A stretch of DNA of 64,000 nucleotides from Acetatifactor aquisgranensis (GCF_943193215.1 NZ_CALPDH010000005.1:62001-126000), one strand, 5' to 3'. Counted from the stretch's first letter, positions 50,668-60,580 are shown. Notes: generated by a model not told the origin, from the sequence alone. Numbers and translations: made by a program.

Positions 50668-52251
50668 ATGAGACAGATTGCGGGAGAGCTGTTTACGAAA
50701 AGAAGATTGTATCTGGTATGCTTTATGGCGCTTGGCCTGATAGAGTTCCTGCGGGCCACTCAGGCCGGAAACGTCTGGAAAGCCGCGGCTAACTGCACGG
50801 GGCTGGTGATGATGGCGCTGATATTCAGCGCAGTGCCCCTGAAAGAACTGACAGACCGTTTCAATGTCATCTATGTGCTGCTGTGCGCGGCGGCCATGAT
50901 TACGGTGCACTTTTACTGGCTGTCCCATCGGGGGGAAATCCTGTGGGGACAGGCCCAGACAGCTGTGCTGAACATCTGCTGGATGGGGATTGCCCTGAGG
51001 TATTTTTTTCGTAAAGTAATCGCGGAAAAAAAGATATCCCTCCGGCCGGGGCTTACAGGCTGGCTGTGGATCGCCCTCTCTGTGTCGATGATTGCCTCTG
51101 TCAGTGAAAGATGGTGGCCGCTGTGGTTCTTTCTGATGTTCGGCTGCTTTTATCTCACGGAGTTTTCAGGGGAAGACAGAGAGGCTCTCTGGGATGGCAT
51201 GATAGACGGGACGATTCTGGCTTTCTTCGCGGTGCAGATCTACGCCTATGGCTTCAGGCCCTATGATGAACTGCGATACAAAGGCGCTTTCAGCAATTCC
51301 AATATGATGGCGCTCTATTACTTGATTGTCTATCTGATGTGCCTTTTCCGCCTCCATCTTCTGGAGATGAAAAAGGAGGGATGGGGATGGAAATCATTTT
51401 TCCTGCTGGGCGCGGGAGGGATGCTTTCTTTTCAGCTGTTCACGATGTGCAGGACGGCGTGGATCGCGTCTTTTGTGGTGACGGTGCTGTACGGCATCTT
51501 TGTGATGCGGGGAATCTGGAGGATGAGATGGCGCGGCATTTTGTGCAGGGGATGCGCTCTTGTGCTGGCAGCGGCAGTGACGTTTCTGCCTGTGTACGGC
51601 ACGATACGCTGGCTTCCCACAATCCTGCACCATCCGGTCTGGTACGAGGGGGAATACGCGGTGGACAAGGTGCATTCCTTTGACCCGCCCACCTCGGAAA
51701 AGTACGTGAAGCTGGAAGATTTTATGGATGCCCTGTTCGGCCGGATTCTCCGCACATTGGACATTGTGCAGCGCGGCGGCCCGTTTGTGCTGCGGGTCCA
51801 TGCGGCTGAAGATATGGATAAGATGGAGCGGGTGGAACTTGTGGAGGCTTCCTGGACGGAAGACACTGCCCTGCGGATACGCCTGACAATCTATAAGGCG
51901 TACTGGGATAATCTGAACTGGTTCGGGCATGGGCTGTCGGAGGGCTATTTCATCATCGGGGACGAGGATTATTTTTCAAGGCATGCCCAGAACCTTTGGC
52001 TGCAGATGGCATACACCCACGGAATTCCCGCGGGAATCCTGTCGGTAGCTCTGTCGATTGTCCTGCTGTATGCTCAGGGAAGAAACATGATGCGCAGGAA
52101 AGACAATCCCTATGCCGTCATCCCCTTTTTTGTCTGTGTGGTATTTATGGTATTCGGCTTGATGGAAATCGTGTGGAATCCCGGACAGCTGATCATGTTC
52201 CTCGTTTTCTTCGTGCAGCATCCTCAAATAATGGAACAGCAGAAGAAATGA
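50668..52251 (+). CDS. O-antigen-ligase-like polytopic membrane protein
   Basis: A 527-aa protein with about 10-12 TM segments and a large extracellular loop (about 330-430) before the last helices; NWFGHGLSEGYFIIGDEDYFSRHAQNLWLQMAYTHGIPAGILSV is the WzyC/O-antigen-ligase-type conserved region. It may polymerise or transfer a surface glycan. The ATG at 50668 is chosen for AGGGGG 4 nt upstream; the frame is open through the repeat upstream but that is not coding. Confidence 0.75.
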   Translation: MRQIAGELFTKRRLYLVCFMALGLIEFLRATQAGNVWKAAANCTGLVMMALIFSAVPLKELTDRFNVIYVLLCAAAMITVHFYWLSHRGEILWGQAQTAVLNICWMGIALRYFFRKVIAEKKISLRPGLTGWLWIALSVSMIASVSERWWPLWFFLMFGCFYLTEFSGEDREALWDGMIDGTILAFFAVQIYAYGFRPYDELRYKGAFSNSNMMALYYLIVYLMCLFRLHLLEMKKEGWGWKSFFLLGAGGMLSFQLFTMCRTAWIASFVVTVLYGIFVMRGIWRMRWRGILCRGCALVLAAAVTFLPVYGTIRWLPTILHHPVWYEGEYAVDKVHSFDPPTSEKYVKLEDFMDALFGRILRTLDIVQRGGPFVLRVHAAEDMDKMERVELVEASWTEDTALRIRLTIYKAYWDNLNWFGHGLSEGYFIIGDEDYFSRHAQNLWLQMAYTHGIPAGILSVALSIVLLYAQGRNMMRRKDNPYAVIPFFVCVVFMVFGLMEIVWNPGQLIMFLVFFVQHPQIMEQQKK

Positions 52252-52318
52252 ATATTTTTTCATAAACTGTACATGCTAGATAGAAATAAAAACCAAAAGT
52301 GAAAGATTCAGGAAAACT

Positions 52319-53896
52319 ATGGAAAAGAAGAAAAGCAATCATAAAAAGTACAAATTTACATATATTAAAGCTACGGCGGGCACCTTGTTCCTGTGCCTGT
52401 TCTTTCTGAAAGGGTATACGCCCTACGAGGAGACAGGGGAGAATTTCTTCCATATTCAGGTAAACGGCCGGGATGTGGGCACCCTGGGAGATAAGGAGCG
52501 GATTGACGAACTCCTGCTCCAGGCCAGAAAGAATGTGGTCGCGGACAGCGATGAACTGGTATTCATGACGGCGGACATGGTGGTAGTGGGAGAGCAGGTC
52601 CTCTGGGGCAAGGTGGATACGGAAGAGGATGTGCTCAATCGGATGGAGGAGACCCTGCGGGCCAGCATCCGGGAGACCCTGCACCGTTCTTACACCCTGA
52701 AGATAGACGAGTACATCATCAATCTGTCCAGCATGGAGGATGTGCAGACGCTGCTTCTGGCCGCCATCGACAAGTACGGCAACGACGGGAAGTTCGCGGT
52801 GGAGATCAGGAATGACGGGGACAGGGAGTTCGGCGTGCTGACCGCGGATGTGGTGGCGACCTCGGCTTTAGAGGACGAGGGATGGCAATCCAATACGGAG
52901 GCGGGCGTCCAGAATCTGATCGCGGGCATCCAGGGGGAACAGATCCAGGAACAGCGGGAGGACTTCGAGGATTTCGAACTGGGAATCCGGACCATGAATT
53001 TCGCGGACAGCGTGGAAATCGTGGAGTCGTATCTTCCGGAGAGCCAGCTGACGGATCTGGAGCAGGCTATCGGCCTGGTGATCATGGAGCAGGAGACCCC
53101 CAGCGTATATGAAGTAGTGGCCGGGGATACCCTGTCGGAGATTGCCATCAAAGTAAACATTCCCATGGACACTATCGTGGAGATGAACGACCAGCTGGAG
53201 GATGTGACATCCACCCTGCAGATAGGCGACGAGCTGCTGATTACAGTGCCGGAGCCGGAACTGTCCGTGGCCAGGGTGGAGGAGGAATATTACGAGGAGA
53301 TATATGACGCGGATATCGTCTATATCGAGAATGACAACTGGTACACGAATCAGACGGTAGTACACCAGCAGCCGTCGGCGGGATTCCGTAAAGTAGTAGC
53401 CGATGTATCGTACCTCAACGACAAGGAAATCAGCCGGGAAATCCTGAAAGAAGAGATTGTCATGGAGGCTGTGCCGAAGATTGTGGAGAGGGGGACCAAG
53501 ATACCTCCTACCTATGTGAGGCCCATTTCCGGCGGCGTCCAGACCTCAGGATTCGGGAGAAGGTCCGCGCCCACTAAAGGAGCCAGCTCCTACCACAAGG
53601 GAATCGACTGGGCCACGCCCACCGGAACGCCTGTCTATGCCTCCTGCGGCGGCACCGTTGTCAAGGCCGGCTGGGGAAGCGGCTACGGATATGTAGTCTA
53701 TATCAACCACGAGGACGGCAGGCAGACCAGGTACGGGCATCTGAGCAAGGTGCTGGTAAGCGAGGGACAGAGCGTGAAACAGGGAGACAGGATTGCCTTA
53801 AGCGGCAGCACCGGCATCAGCACGGGCCCTCATCTGCACTTCGAGATATTGATAAACGGTACCCAGGTGAACCCTCTGGACTACCTGAACAGATGA
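52319..53896 (+). CDS. M23 peptidoglycan endopeptidase with LysM and G5-like domains
   Basis: A 525-aa surface protein. N-terminal TM anchor (about 15-30), a mixed region (35-255), LysM (about 263-307, VYEVVAGDTLSEIAIKVNIPMDTIVEMN), a G5-like segment (330-400) and a C-terminal M23 domain with H426/D430 in HKGIDWATPTG and H505-L-H507 in HLHFEIL. It cleaves peptidoglycan cross-links and is likely used in growth or separation. It lies just upstream of murA. Confidence 0.92.
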   Translation: MEKKKSNHKKYKFTYIKATAGTLFLCLFFLKGYTPYEETGENFFHIQVNGRDVGTLGDKERIDELLLQARKNVVADSDELVFMTADMVVVGEQVLWGKVDTEEDVLNRMEETLRASIRETLHRSYTLKIDEYIINLSSMEDVQTLLLAAIDKYGNDGKFAVEIRNDGDREFGVLTADVVATSALEDEGWQSNTEAGVQNLIAGIQGEQIQEQREDFEDFELGIRTMNFADSVEIVESYLPESQLTDLEQAIGLVIMEQETPSVYEVVAGDTLSEIAIKVNIPMDTIVEMNDQLEDVTSTLQIGDELLITVPEPELSVARVEEEYYEEIYDADIVYIENDNWYTNQTVVHQQPSAGFRKVVADVSYLNDKEISREILKEEIVMEAVPKIVERGTKIPPTYVRPISGGVQTSGFGRRSAPTKGASSYHKGIDWATPTGTPVYASCGGTVVKAGWGSGYGYVVYINHEDGRQTRYGHLSKVLVSEGQSVKQGDRIALSGSTGISTGPHLHFEILINGTQVNPLDYLNR

Positions 53897-54023
53897 CATG
53901 GAATATATGTTCGGTTTACAAACCGGGGAAAATGTGGTAAGATAGTCCCTATGTGAAAAGCCATGGCCGAAACCTGGCAGATGGCCGGATAAATATACTT
54001 GACCCTAAGCAGAGGAAAATCAT

Positions 54024-55319
54024 ATGGAAGAATATGTAATAAAAGGCGGGAATCCGCTGGTGGGCGACGTGGAGATAGCCGGCGCAAAGAACGCGGCGCT
54101 CCCGGTTTTCGCCGCCGCCACCATGACGGACGAGACTGTATATATAGACAATATTCCGGATGTGCGCGATATGGATGTGATGCTGGAAGCGATAGCCAGC
54201 ACGGGAGCCACGGTGAAACGTGTCAGCCGCCACAAGGTTCTGATCAATGCGGGCAACATCAACAATCTGACCGTAGAACATGAGGGATGCAAGAAAATCA
54301 GAGGCTCCTATTACCTCCTGGGAGCGTTTCTGGGAAAATATAAGCAGGCGGAGGTAGTCCTGCCCGGGGGCTGCGATATCGGAAGCCGGGCTGTAGACCA
54401 GCATATCAAGGGATTTCGTGCGCTGGGCGCGGAGGTGATGATTGAGCATGGCCTGATCAAGGCCAGGGCTGAGCGGCTGCGGGGCAGCCATATCTATATG
54501 GATAAAGTCAGCGTGGGGGCCACGATCAATGTGATGATGGCCGCTACCATGGCGGAGGGGATGACTATCATCGAGAACTGCGCCAAGGAGCCCCATGTAG
54601 TGGATGTGGCCAGCTTCCTGAACAGCTGCGGAGCCAACATCAGGGGAGCGGGGACCGATGTCATCAAGATTCGGGGCGTGGAAAGGCTCCACGGCACGGA
54701 TTATACCATCATACCGGATCAGATTGAGGCGGGCACTTTCATGTTCGCCGCCGCGGTCACCAAGGGGGACGTGACTGTGAAGAATGTAATCCCCAAGCAT
54801 CTGGAGTCTATTACGGCCAAACTTCTGGAGATAGGCTGCGAGGTGGAGGAAGCGGATGACTGTATCCGTGTGGTGGCCTCCAAGCCTCTGGCCCATACCC
54901 AGGTAAGGACCCTGCCTTATCCGGGCTTTCCCACGGATATGCAGCCTCAGATGACGGTGGCACTGGCCCTGGCCAAAGGCACCAGCATCGTGACGGAGAG
55001 CGTATTTGAAAACCGGTTCAAATATGTGGACGAATTGATACGTATGGGAGCCGATGTGAAAGTGGAAGGCGGAGACACGGCCATCATCGACGGGGTGGAT
55101 AAATATACAGGAGCCAGCATTACGGTGCCGGATCTGCGGGCGGGAGCCGCGCTGGTGATTGCCGCGCTGGCCGCGGAGGGATACAGTACCGTTGACGATA
55201 TCAAGTATATCGAGAGGGGCTATGAGGATTTCCATATCAAGCTTCAGAATCTGGGGGCGCAGATTGAAATGGTGGAGACAGATAAGGATGTTCAGAAATT
55301 CAAGCTTAAAGTCGGCTGA
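54024..55319 (+). CDS. murA: UDP-N-acetylglucosamine 1-carboxyvinyltransferase
   Basis: A 431-aa enzyme of the first committed step of peptidoglycan synthesis (PEP + UDP-GlcNAc). Start MEEYVIKGGNPLVGDVEIAGAKNAALP, catalytic loop LPGGCDIGSRAVDQH with C117 (the residue modified by fosfomycin), and the end domain typical of MurA. Full length and intact. Confidence 0.97.
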   Translation: MEEYVIKGGNPLVGDVEIAGAKNAALPVFAAATMTDETVYIDNIPDVRDMDVMLEAIASTGATVKRVSRHKVLINAGNINNLTVEHEGCKKIRGSYYLLGAFLGKYKQAEVVLPGGCDIGSRAVDQHIKGFRALGAEVMIEHGLIKARAERLRGSHIYMDKVSVGATINVMMAATMAEGMTIIENCAKEPHVVDVASFLNSCGANIRGAGTDVIKIRGVERLHGTDYTIIPDQIEAGTFMFAAAVTKGDVTVKNVIPKHLESITAKLLEIGCEVEEADDCIRVVASKPLAHTQVRTLPYPGFPTDMQPQMTVALALAKGTSIVTESVFENRFKYVDELIRMGADVKVEGGDTAIIDGVDKYTGASITVPDLRAGAALVIAALAAEGYSTVDDIKYIERGYEDFHIKLQNLGAQIEMVETDKDVQKFKLKVG

Positions 55320-55441
55320 GTACCATCTGCCCGGCGGATTTCTTGGAAAGTTATATTTATAATGAGGATAGGAAAGGGTCTTGTCATCTGGTGATAAGGC
55401 CTTTTTGGCCATAGCCAAAGTATGGAGAGGCGGTGAAATCT

Positions 55442-56476
55442 ATGCGGCGCAGCGCGGGACGATGTCTTATGCCGATAATGCTATTGCCACTGTTTATAAG
55501 CGGATGCGGCAGCCCTGCCGCACCGGGACAAATATCCACAGAGGGTGCGCTGCAGGAGGGCACTTCCCAGGTCTCCATGGTGGTGGAGAATCCGGAATAT
55601 GATGCTGCGCCCAATCCGTCCAACAAGTCGGAAAAGGATGAGAAGAATGCGGATTTCACTCCGTACCAGGCGCCGGAATTCGCGGATTCCGCTTTTCATG
55701 CCGAGCATGATACCCAGGGCAATGAGAAGGTGCAGATCGACCTGGAGCATGTAAACGAGGGCTACATAGGTGTTTCGGGCCATTCCGACACCCGGTTGAA
55801 ACTCCAGGTGCTGGTGGGGGAGATGGATTACCGGTATGATGTTCCGTCGGACGGGACGCCGGTGATTTTCCCGCTTCAGGAAGGAGACGGCATCTATACC
55901 CTGAAAGCCATGGAGAATGTGGAAGATACAAAATACAGGCCTCTTTTTTCAGTGGACTGCGAAGTAAAGCTGGACGATGAGTTCCAGCCTTTCCTGCGGC
56001 CCAGCGCATACGTGGACTATGACAGGGATTCGGAATGCGTGAAGCTGGCTGCTGAACTGGCGGCGGGGGAGGAGGACGCGCTGGGAGTGGTGGGCGCTGT
56101 GTTTGAATATATCTGCGACAACATCGTGTACGACAGAGAAAAAGCGGAGATGGTGCAGAAGACCACAGGCTATATGCCGGTGCTGGACGAGACGCTGAGA
56201 ACGGGAAAGGGTATCTGTTTCGACTATGCCTCCCTTGTGGCCGGGATGCTGCGCAGCCAGGGCATTCCCACCAAGATGGTCTTCGGCGATGTGTCCCCGG
56301 ACGACATCTATCATGCCTGGAATATGTTCTATACCGAGGAGACCGGATGGGTGACGGTCAAGTACGAGGTGAAAGCGGGCAGCTGGAACCGGCTGGATCT
56401 GACCTTTTCGGCCAATGGGGCGGATACATCGTTTATCGGAGACGGCAGTAATTACCTGGATGAAAAATATTATTAG
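55442..56476 (+). CDS. Transglutaminase-like lipoprotein
   Basis: A 344-aa secreted lipoprotein: signal peptide with lipobox LFISGCGS. C-terminal transglutaminase/protease domain with the triad C259 (GKGICFDYASLVAGMLRSQGIPT), H291 (DDIYHAWNMFY) and D319 (NRLDLTF). Acts outside the membrane, perhaps as a peptidase or cross-linker. ATG 55442 is chosen because GGAGAGG is 11 nt upstream; the GTG at 55433 is too close to it. Confidence 0.85.
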   Translation: MRRSAGRCLMPIMLLPLFISGCGSPAAPGQISTEGALQEGTSQVSMVVENPEYDAAPNPSNKSEKDEKNADFTPYQAPEFADSAFHAEHDTQGNEKVQIDLEHVNEGYIGVSGHSDTRLKLQVLVGEMDYRYDVPSDGTPVIFPLQEGDGIYTLKAMENVEDTKYRPLFSVDCEVKLDDEFQPFLRPSAYVDYDRDSECVKLAAELAAGEEDALGVVGAVFEYICDNIVYDREKAEMVQKTTGYMPVLDETLRTGKGICFDYASLVAGMLRSQGIPTKMVFGDVSPDDIYHAWNMFYTEETGWVTVKYEVKAGSWNRLDLTFSANGADTSFIGDGSNYLDEKYY

Positions 56477-56529
56477 AAACTGACAGATTGTAATCGACAG
56501 AAAGTGATCAACATATAAGGAGGGGCGCT

Positions 56530-57573
56530 ATGAGACGTGGGAAACTGGACAGTCTGGGGGTCAGCGCGTTCTGCGAGAGCATGGCGATGATGGTGCAGTC
56601 CGGAATCCAGATGGACGAGGCTGTGGCGTTGTTGAGATCCGGCAGCGGACAGGGAGGCCCTTTGGAAGAAGGACTTGCAATCATGCAGGCGGAGACGGAG
56701 GCCGGAAAAGGACTTTCCGCCGCCATGGAGGCTACCGGGCTTTTTCCGGAATATGCCATACGGATGGTCCTGGCGGGAGAGAAAGCGGGCAGACTGGAGG
56801 ATGTACTGTTCCAGCTGGCGCGCTATTATGGGGATCTGAAGACCATGACGGCAAAGCTGAGGAATGCCGTCATTTATCCGGTGGCCATGCTGGGCATCAT
56901 CATCATCGTGCTGATCGTCATGCTGACAACGGTGCTGCCGGCCTTTACGGATGTGTACGACAGTCTGACAGGAAGTCTGACGTCTTCTTCTTACGCCTAT
57001 GTGAACGGAGCTTATCTGCTCTGCCGGGCGGCGCTGATCGTGATGGTGGCGCTGGCTGCGGCGCTGGCCATAGGGTATGCTTTATGGAATAGTAAAAAAC
57101 GAAATATCGTAGAAAATATACTACATAAGATTCCGTTCTGTGCAGCAATACTGGAGAGCCTGGGGATGTTCCGCTTTACGGCGGCGCTGTCCACTTTCCT
57201 TGCCAGCGGCGCGATTCAGGACATGGCCGTGGCGGAGAGCAGGAAGATGGCCTCCTGCAGGCCGGTGGAAGAAAGAATAGACCGCTGTGTGGGACGCATG
57301 GGCGAGGGGCACGGCATCGCCCAGGCTGCCTACGATGAAGGCCTCTTTGAACCTGTCTATGGGAGGATGCTCCTGGCGGGGGAGCGCAGCGGCAGCCTGG
57401 AGTCAGTGCTGCGCAAGCTCACGGGGCTGCTGGCGGATCACTGTACGGAGCTGGTGGACCGGCTGGTGGGCATTGTGGATCCGGTGCTCTCAGGCGTTCT
57501 GATGGCTGCGGTGGGATTGTCTCTTTTGAGCGTCATGCTGCCTTTGATCGGCATGATGAATTCCATCGGATAA
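56530..57573 (+). CDS. Type II secretion/type IV pilus F-type inner-membrane protein
   Basis: A 347-aa GspF/PilC-like protein: two copies of the T2SSF domain (about 10-130 and 205-330) each followed by TM segments (VAMLGIIIIVLIVMLTTVLPAF, LIVMVALAAALAIGYAL, and VLSGVLMAAVGLSLLSVMLPLIGMM). LAGEKAGRLEDVLFQLARYY and LLAGERSGSLESVLRKLTGLL are the paired signatures. It is the platform of a pilus-like assembly machine. First gene of the 56.5-60.5 kb operon. Confidence 0.9.
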   Translation: MRRGKLDSLGVSAFCESMAMMVQSGIQMDEAVALLRSGSGQGGPLEEGLAIMQAETEAGKGLSAAMEATGLFPEYAIRMVLAGEKAGRLEDVLFQLARYYGDLKTMTAKLRNAVIYPVAMLGIIIIVLIVMLTTVLPAFTDVYDSLTGSLTSSSYAYVNGAYLLCRAALIVMVALAAALAIGYALWNSKKRNIVENILHKIPFCAAILESLGMFRFTAALSTFLASGAIQDMAVAESRKMASCRPVEERIDRCVGRMGEGHGIAQAAYDEGLFEPVYGRMLLAGERSGSLESVLRKLTGLLADHCTELVDRLVGIVDPVLSGVLMAAVGLSLLSVMLPLIGMMNSIG

Positions 57574-57603
57574 GCAGCTGGATAAGCCTGGGAGGTGCGG
57601 CGG

Positions 57604-57921
57604 ATGTATGTGGATAAGAAAAGAAAGAAATGGCCCGGCCTGGCCCTTGCGGCGGCCGTGCTCCTCATAGCCGCGGGATTGTGGTGCCTGATTGTGCCCG
57701 CATCCGGCAGGGACATGGACGAGGAGAGCGAGAAGGCAATCAAGGCGGCAGTGGAGCGCTGCGCGATGCAGTGCTATGTGGTGGAAGGAGCCTATCCGCC
57801 CAGCCTGGCCTATCTGGAGGAGAATTATGGGCTCCAGATCAATAAAAAGGAATATTATGTCAGCTATGATATTTTTGCGTCAAACGTACCGCCCGCGGTG
57901 AAAGTAATCAGCAGGGACTAA
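57604..57921 (+). CDS. Small pseudopilin-like membrane protein
   Basis: A 105-aa protein: basic N-terminus, one TM (GLALAAAVLLIAAGLWCLIV) and an extracytoplasmic part with VERCAMQCYVVEGAYPPSLAYLEENYGL, reminiscent of the AYPPSL element after the pilin helix in GspG. It lacks a normal prepilin cleavage motif with Glu at +5. GGGAGG is 8 nt before the ATG. Likely a minor component of the pilus-like operon. Confidence 0.6.
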   Translation: MYVDKKRKKWPGLALAAAVLLIAAGLWCLIVPASGRDMDEESEKAIKAAVERCAMQCYVVEGAYPPSLAYLEENYGLQINKKEYYVSYDIFASNVPPAVKVISRD

Positions 57922-57981
57922 CCGCCAGCGGCATGGGGGCAGCGGCGTGTCCGGGTATCTGGGGAGAGGAGGAAAAAGCCT

Positions 57982-58470
57982 GTGAAACGGAATAATGGTT
58001 GGTCGGGAATCTATACAATGGCAGTGGCCGGGATTTTTCTGGCCGGATTTTTCCTGACCGTCATTTTCGGCGCGCAGACCTATCGCGATATCGTGGCCGG
58101 TCAGACCCGGAACAATGCGGAAAGAGCGCTGCTCTCCTATATCTCTACCTGCGTGCGTATGAACGACAGAGAGGGCGCGGTGTCCGTATCGGAAGCGGAC
58201 GGGGAGCCGGTGCTGGTAATCGCGGACGGCAGCGGCGATTACGCCCTTCGGATTTACAGGTATGGCGGCAGTCTTGTGGAGGATTATGGGGAAAAAGACG
58301 GTGAGCTGTACCCGGATATGGCCCAGGTGATTGGGGAGACGGAAGTCTTCCAGGTGGAAGAACTGGGGAATGGTACCTATGTGGTAATTACAGACGCAGG
58401 CAGGGTGGTGTTTGGGGTAAGGAGTGAGAAAGGGGTGGCCGCGGATGATGGAAGAGAAGCATTCCACTGA
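57982..58470 (+). CDS. DUF4860-like membrane protein
   Basis: A 162-aa protein with one N-terminal TM (GIYTMAVAGIFLAGFFLTVIFGA) then an extracytoplasmic domain (YRDIVAGQTRNNAERALLSYISTCVRMND...). Pattern of DUF4860, a family found with pilus-like genes in Clostridia. GTG start with GAGGAGG upstream. Overlaps the next gene. Confidence 0.65.
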   Translation: MKRNNGWSGIYTMAVAGIFLAGFFLTVIFGAQTYRDIVAGQTRNNAERALLSYISTCVRMNDREGAVSVSEADGEPVLVIADGSGDYALRIYRYGGSLVEDYGEKDGELYPDMAQVIGETEVFQVEELGNGTYVVITDAGRVVFGVRSEKGVAADDGREAFH

Positions 58471-58948
58471 GAATGGCGGCAGAGCCGAAAGCAGGAATGG
58501 GGGACGCAGGGTGACGGCGTTCTACATAGAAGCCCTGATTCTGGTGGCCTTGCTGACGATGGTGGTTCTGGTGCTGACCTGGATTTTCGCCTGGTCCGGG
58601 CAGAGGAGCAAAAAAGCGGCGCTCCTGACAGCGGCGGTGCATCTGGCGGAGAATGGCGCGGAGGCAGTGGCGTCGTCGGAGAGCATCGAGGAAGTGCGGG
58701 AGCTTCTGGAGGAAAACGGAAACGCCGAGATTTCAGGGCAGGCCACAGAGGATGGAAGTTCCCTGCGGCTGTATTATGACAATGACTTAAAACCTGCGCC
58801 GGAGGGCAGCATCTGGCTGGATATCCTGTGGATGCCGGAAGACGGAGGATTTGTGAAAAGCATTCTCACCGTGGAGCAGGCGGGAGGGTCAGAGCCGATT
58901 TATACACTGGAGACAGGGGTTTTCATCGGAAAAGAAGAGGATGAGTAA
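58445..58948 (+). CDS. Pseudopilin-like protein with prepilin-type N-terminus
   Basis: A 167-aa protein. After a hydrophilic leader comes RRVTAFYIEALILVALLTMVVLVLTWIF: the AFYIE start with Glu at +5 and a long hydrophobic helix resembles a class III (prepilin) signal, though the usual Gly at -1 is Thr. The rest is an extracytoplasmic domain. AAAGGGG lies upstream; it overlaps the DUF4860 gene by 26 nt. Confidence 0.6.
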   Translation: MMEEKHSTENGGRAESRNGGRRVTAFYIEALILVALLTMVVLVLTWIFAWSGQRSKKAALLTAAVHLAENGAEAVASSESIEEVRELLEENGNAEISGQATEDGSSLRLYYDNDLKPAPEGSIWLDILWMPEDGGFVKSILTVEQAGGSEPIYTLETGVFIGKEEDE

Positions 58949-58951
58949 GAT

Positions 58952-59356
58952 ATGAGGCATGTACCAATTAAACTGGGGCCGCTGGCGGTGCTGCTTACAG
59001 TGATCAGCATCTGCATGACGACGCTGGGCGTCCTTGCGTTCACCACAGCGCGGGCAGACTGGAGTCTGGCGGAAGAATATGCCGACACGGTCCGGGTCAG
59101 GTATGAACTGGAGGCGGAGGGGCAGCGCTTTCTTTGGGCCGCCGCAAAATCCCGGCAGGAGGGAATAGGGCCGGGGGCGCTTGAAAATACGGAAGTGGAT
59201 GAGGATGGCGTCATCTGGCGGAGCTTTGAAAAGGGCGAATTCGGACTGAAGGTAGGCGTTAGGGAAGAGAGCGGAACTCTCCGTGTGGTGAGCTGGCGGA
59301 TGCGGAAAGAATGGGAGCTGGATGAAGACATGAACCTCTGGTCCGGCGAAGAGTGA
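58952..59356 (+). CDS. Small membrane-anchored extracytoplasmic protein
   Basis: A 134-aa protein with an N-terminal TM (LAVLLTVISICMTTLGVLAFTTA) followed by RADWSLAEEYADTVRVRYELEAEGQRFLWAA. Shape and place suggest a minor pseudopilin (GspK-like position), but there is no family motif I can name. It is 3 nt after the previous gene. Confidence 0.55.
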   Translation: MRHVPIKLGPLAVLLTVISICMTTLGVLAFTTARADWSLAEEYADTVRVRYELEAEGQRFLWAAAKSRQEGIGPGALENTEVDEDGVIWRSFEKGEFGLKVGVREESGTLRVVSWRMRKEWELDEDMNLWSGEE

Positions 59357-59393
59357 GTGATTCCAGGGCAAAAACGAAAGGGTGGACGAAAAT

Positions 59394-60506
59394 ATGAAAT
59401 TACAGGAAATTCTGGAACAGGCAGTGAGAGATGAGGATGTGTCGGACGTCTTCCTGGTTGCCGGATTGCCGGTTACAATGAAACGGAATGGCGTACAGAC
59501 GCGGCTGGATATGCCGGCTCTGATGCCGAAAGACATCGGAGAGCTGGTAGAGCAGATATACACGGAGGGCAGGCGGACCAGAACCAGGCTGGAAACGGGG
59601 GAGGACGACGATTTCTCGCTTTCCATGTCCAGGCGGGATAATTTCCCCGGCGGGCGCTTCCGTGTCAATGTGTTCCGGCAGAGAGGGTCTCTGGCGGCTG
59701 TCATCCGTGTGATTCGTTTTGAGCTGCCGGATCCTGAGAAACTGGGGATTCCCATGGACATTCTGGCCCTGACGGAAGACTCCGGGGGCAGAAGCAACAA
59801 AAACGGCGGTCTCGTACTGGTGACAGGGGCTGCCGGCACGGGCAAGACCACTACCCTTGCCTGTATGATCGACCGCATCAACAGCAGCCGGGACTGCCAT
59901 ATCATCACCATGGAAGACCCCATCGAATATATCCACAGGCACAAGAGGGCAATCGTGACCCAGCGGGAGATTTCCATCGATACCCCGGGCTATTTGAGCG
60001 CCCTGCGCTCTGCCCTGCGGGAGAGCCCGGACGTGATCCTACTGGGGGAAATGCGTGACTATGATACGATTTCCGCGGCCCTGATCGCCGCCGAGACCGG
60101 CGTACTGGTGTTCAGCACCCTGCATACCAACAGCGCGGCGGACACCATCAACCGCATCGTGGACGTATTCCCGGAAAAGGAACAGGCCAGGACCCAGCTG
60201 GCCCAGGTGCTGAAAGCAGTGGTCTGCCAGCAGCTGGTGCCCTCCACAGCGGAGGATGAAGACGGCGATCTGATACGGATTCCGGTCTTCGAGGTGCTGA
60301 AATCCACTGATGCCATCCAGAACATGATTCGGGAGAACAAGGTGAACCAGCTGAACGCAGCCATGCAGTCCGGCGCAAGCGAGGGCATGTGCACCATGGA
60401 CGGCAATCTCCTGCGGCTGTGCCAGGAGGGGAAGATTACCAAGTCCACGGCGCTGAAATACCGCACTCACTATGGGGACGAATATATGGAAAAGAGGCTT
60501 GGCTGA
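59394..60506 (+). CDS. PilT-type pilus/secretion ATPase
   Basis: A 370-aa hexameric ATPase of the PilT/PilU branch: N-terminal PAS-like domain, Walker A GAAGTGKTTT (K151), Asp box IITMEDPIEY, Walker B VILLGEMRD, His box STLHTNSAADTINRIVDVFPE. In known systems PilT powers retraction. Here it is the only pilus ATPase in the operon; no PilB-like extension ATPase is seen in the window. ATG 59394 is preferred to the GTG at 59382. Last gene of the operon. Confidence 0.92.
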   Translation: MKLQEILEQAVRDEDVSDVFLVAGLPVTMKRNGVQTRLDMPALMPKDIGELVEQIYTEGRRTRTRLETGEDDDFSLSMSRRDNFPGGRFRVNVFRQRGSLAAVIRVIRFELPDPEKLGIPMDILALTEDSGGRSNKNGGLVLVTGAAGTGKTTTLACMIDRINSSRDCHIITMEDPIEYIHRHKRAIVTQREISIDTPGYLSALRSALRESPDVILLGEMRDYDTISAALIAAETGVLVFSTLHTNSAADTINRIVDVFPEKEQARTQLAQVLKAVVCQQLVPSTAEDEDGDLIRIPVFEVLKSTDAIQNMIRENKVNQLNAAMQSGASEGMCTMDGNLLRLCQEGKITKSTALKYRTHYGDEYMEKRLG

Positions 60507-60515
60507 AAATTCCTG

Positions 60516-60544
60516 TTGACAGCCCTGTGCTTTTGTAGTAATGT
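60516..60544 (+). promoter_or_regulatory. Promoter of the SAM-riboswitch transcript
   Basis: TTGACA (60516-60521), 17 nt, TAATGT (60539-60544). Confidence 0.6.
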
Positions 60545-60580
60545 AGTGAGTGAGGATATCCGAACAATTTAATATGATTT

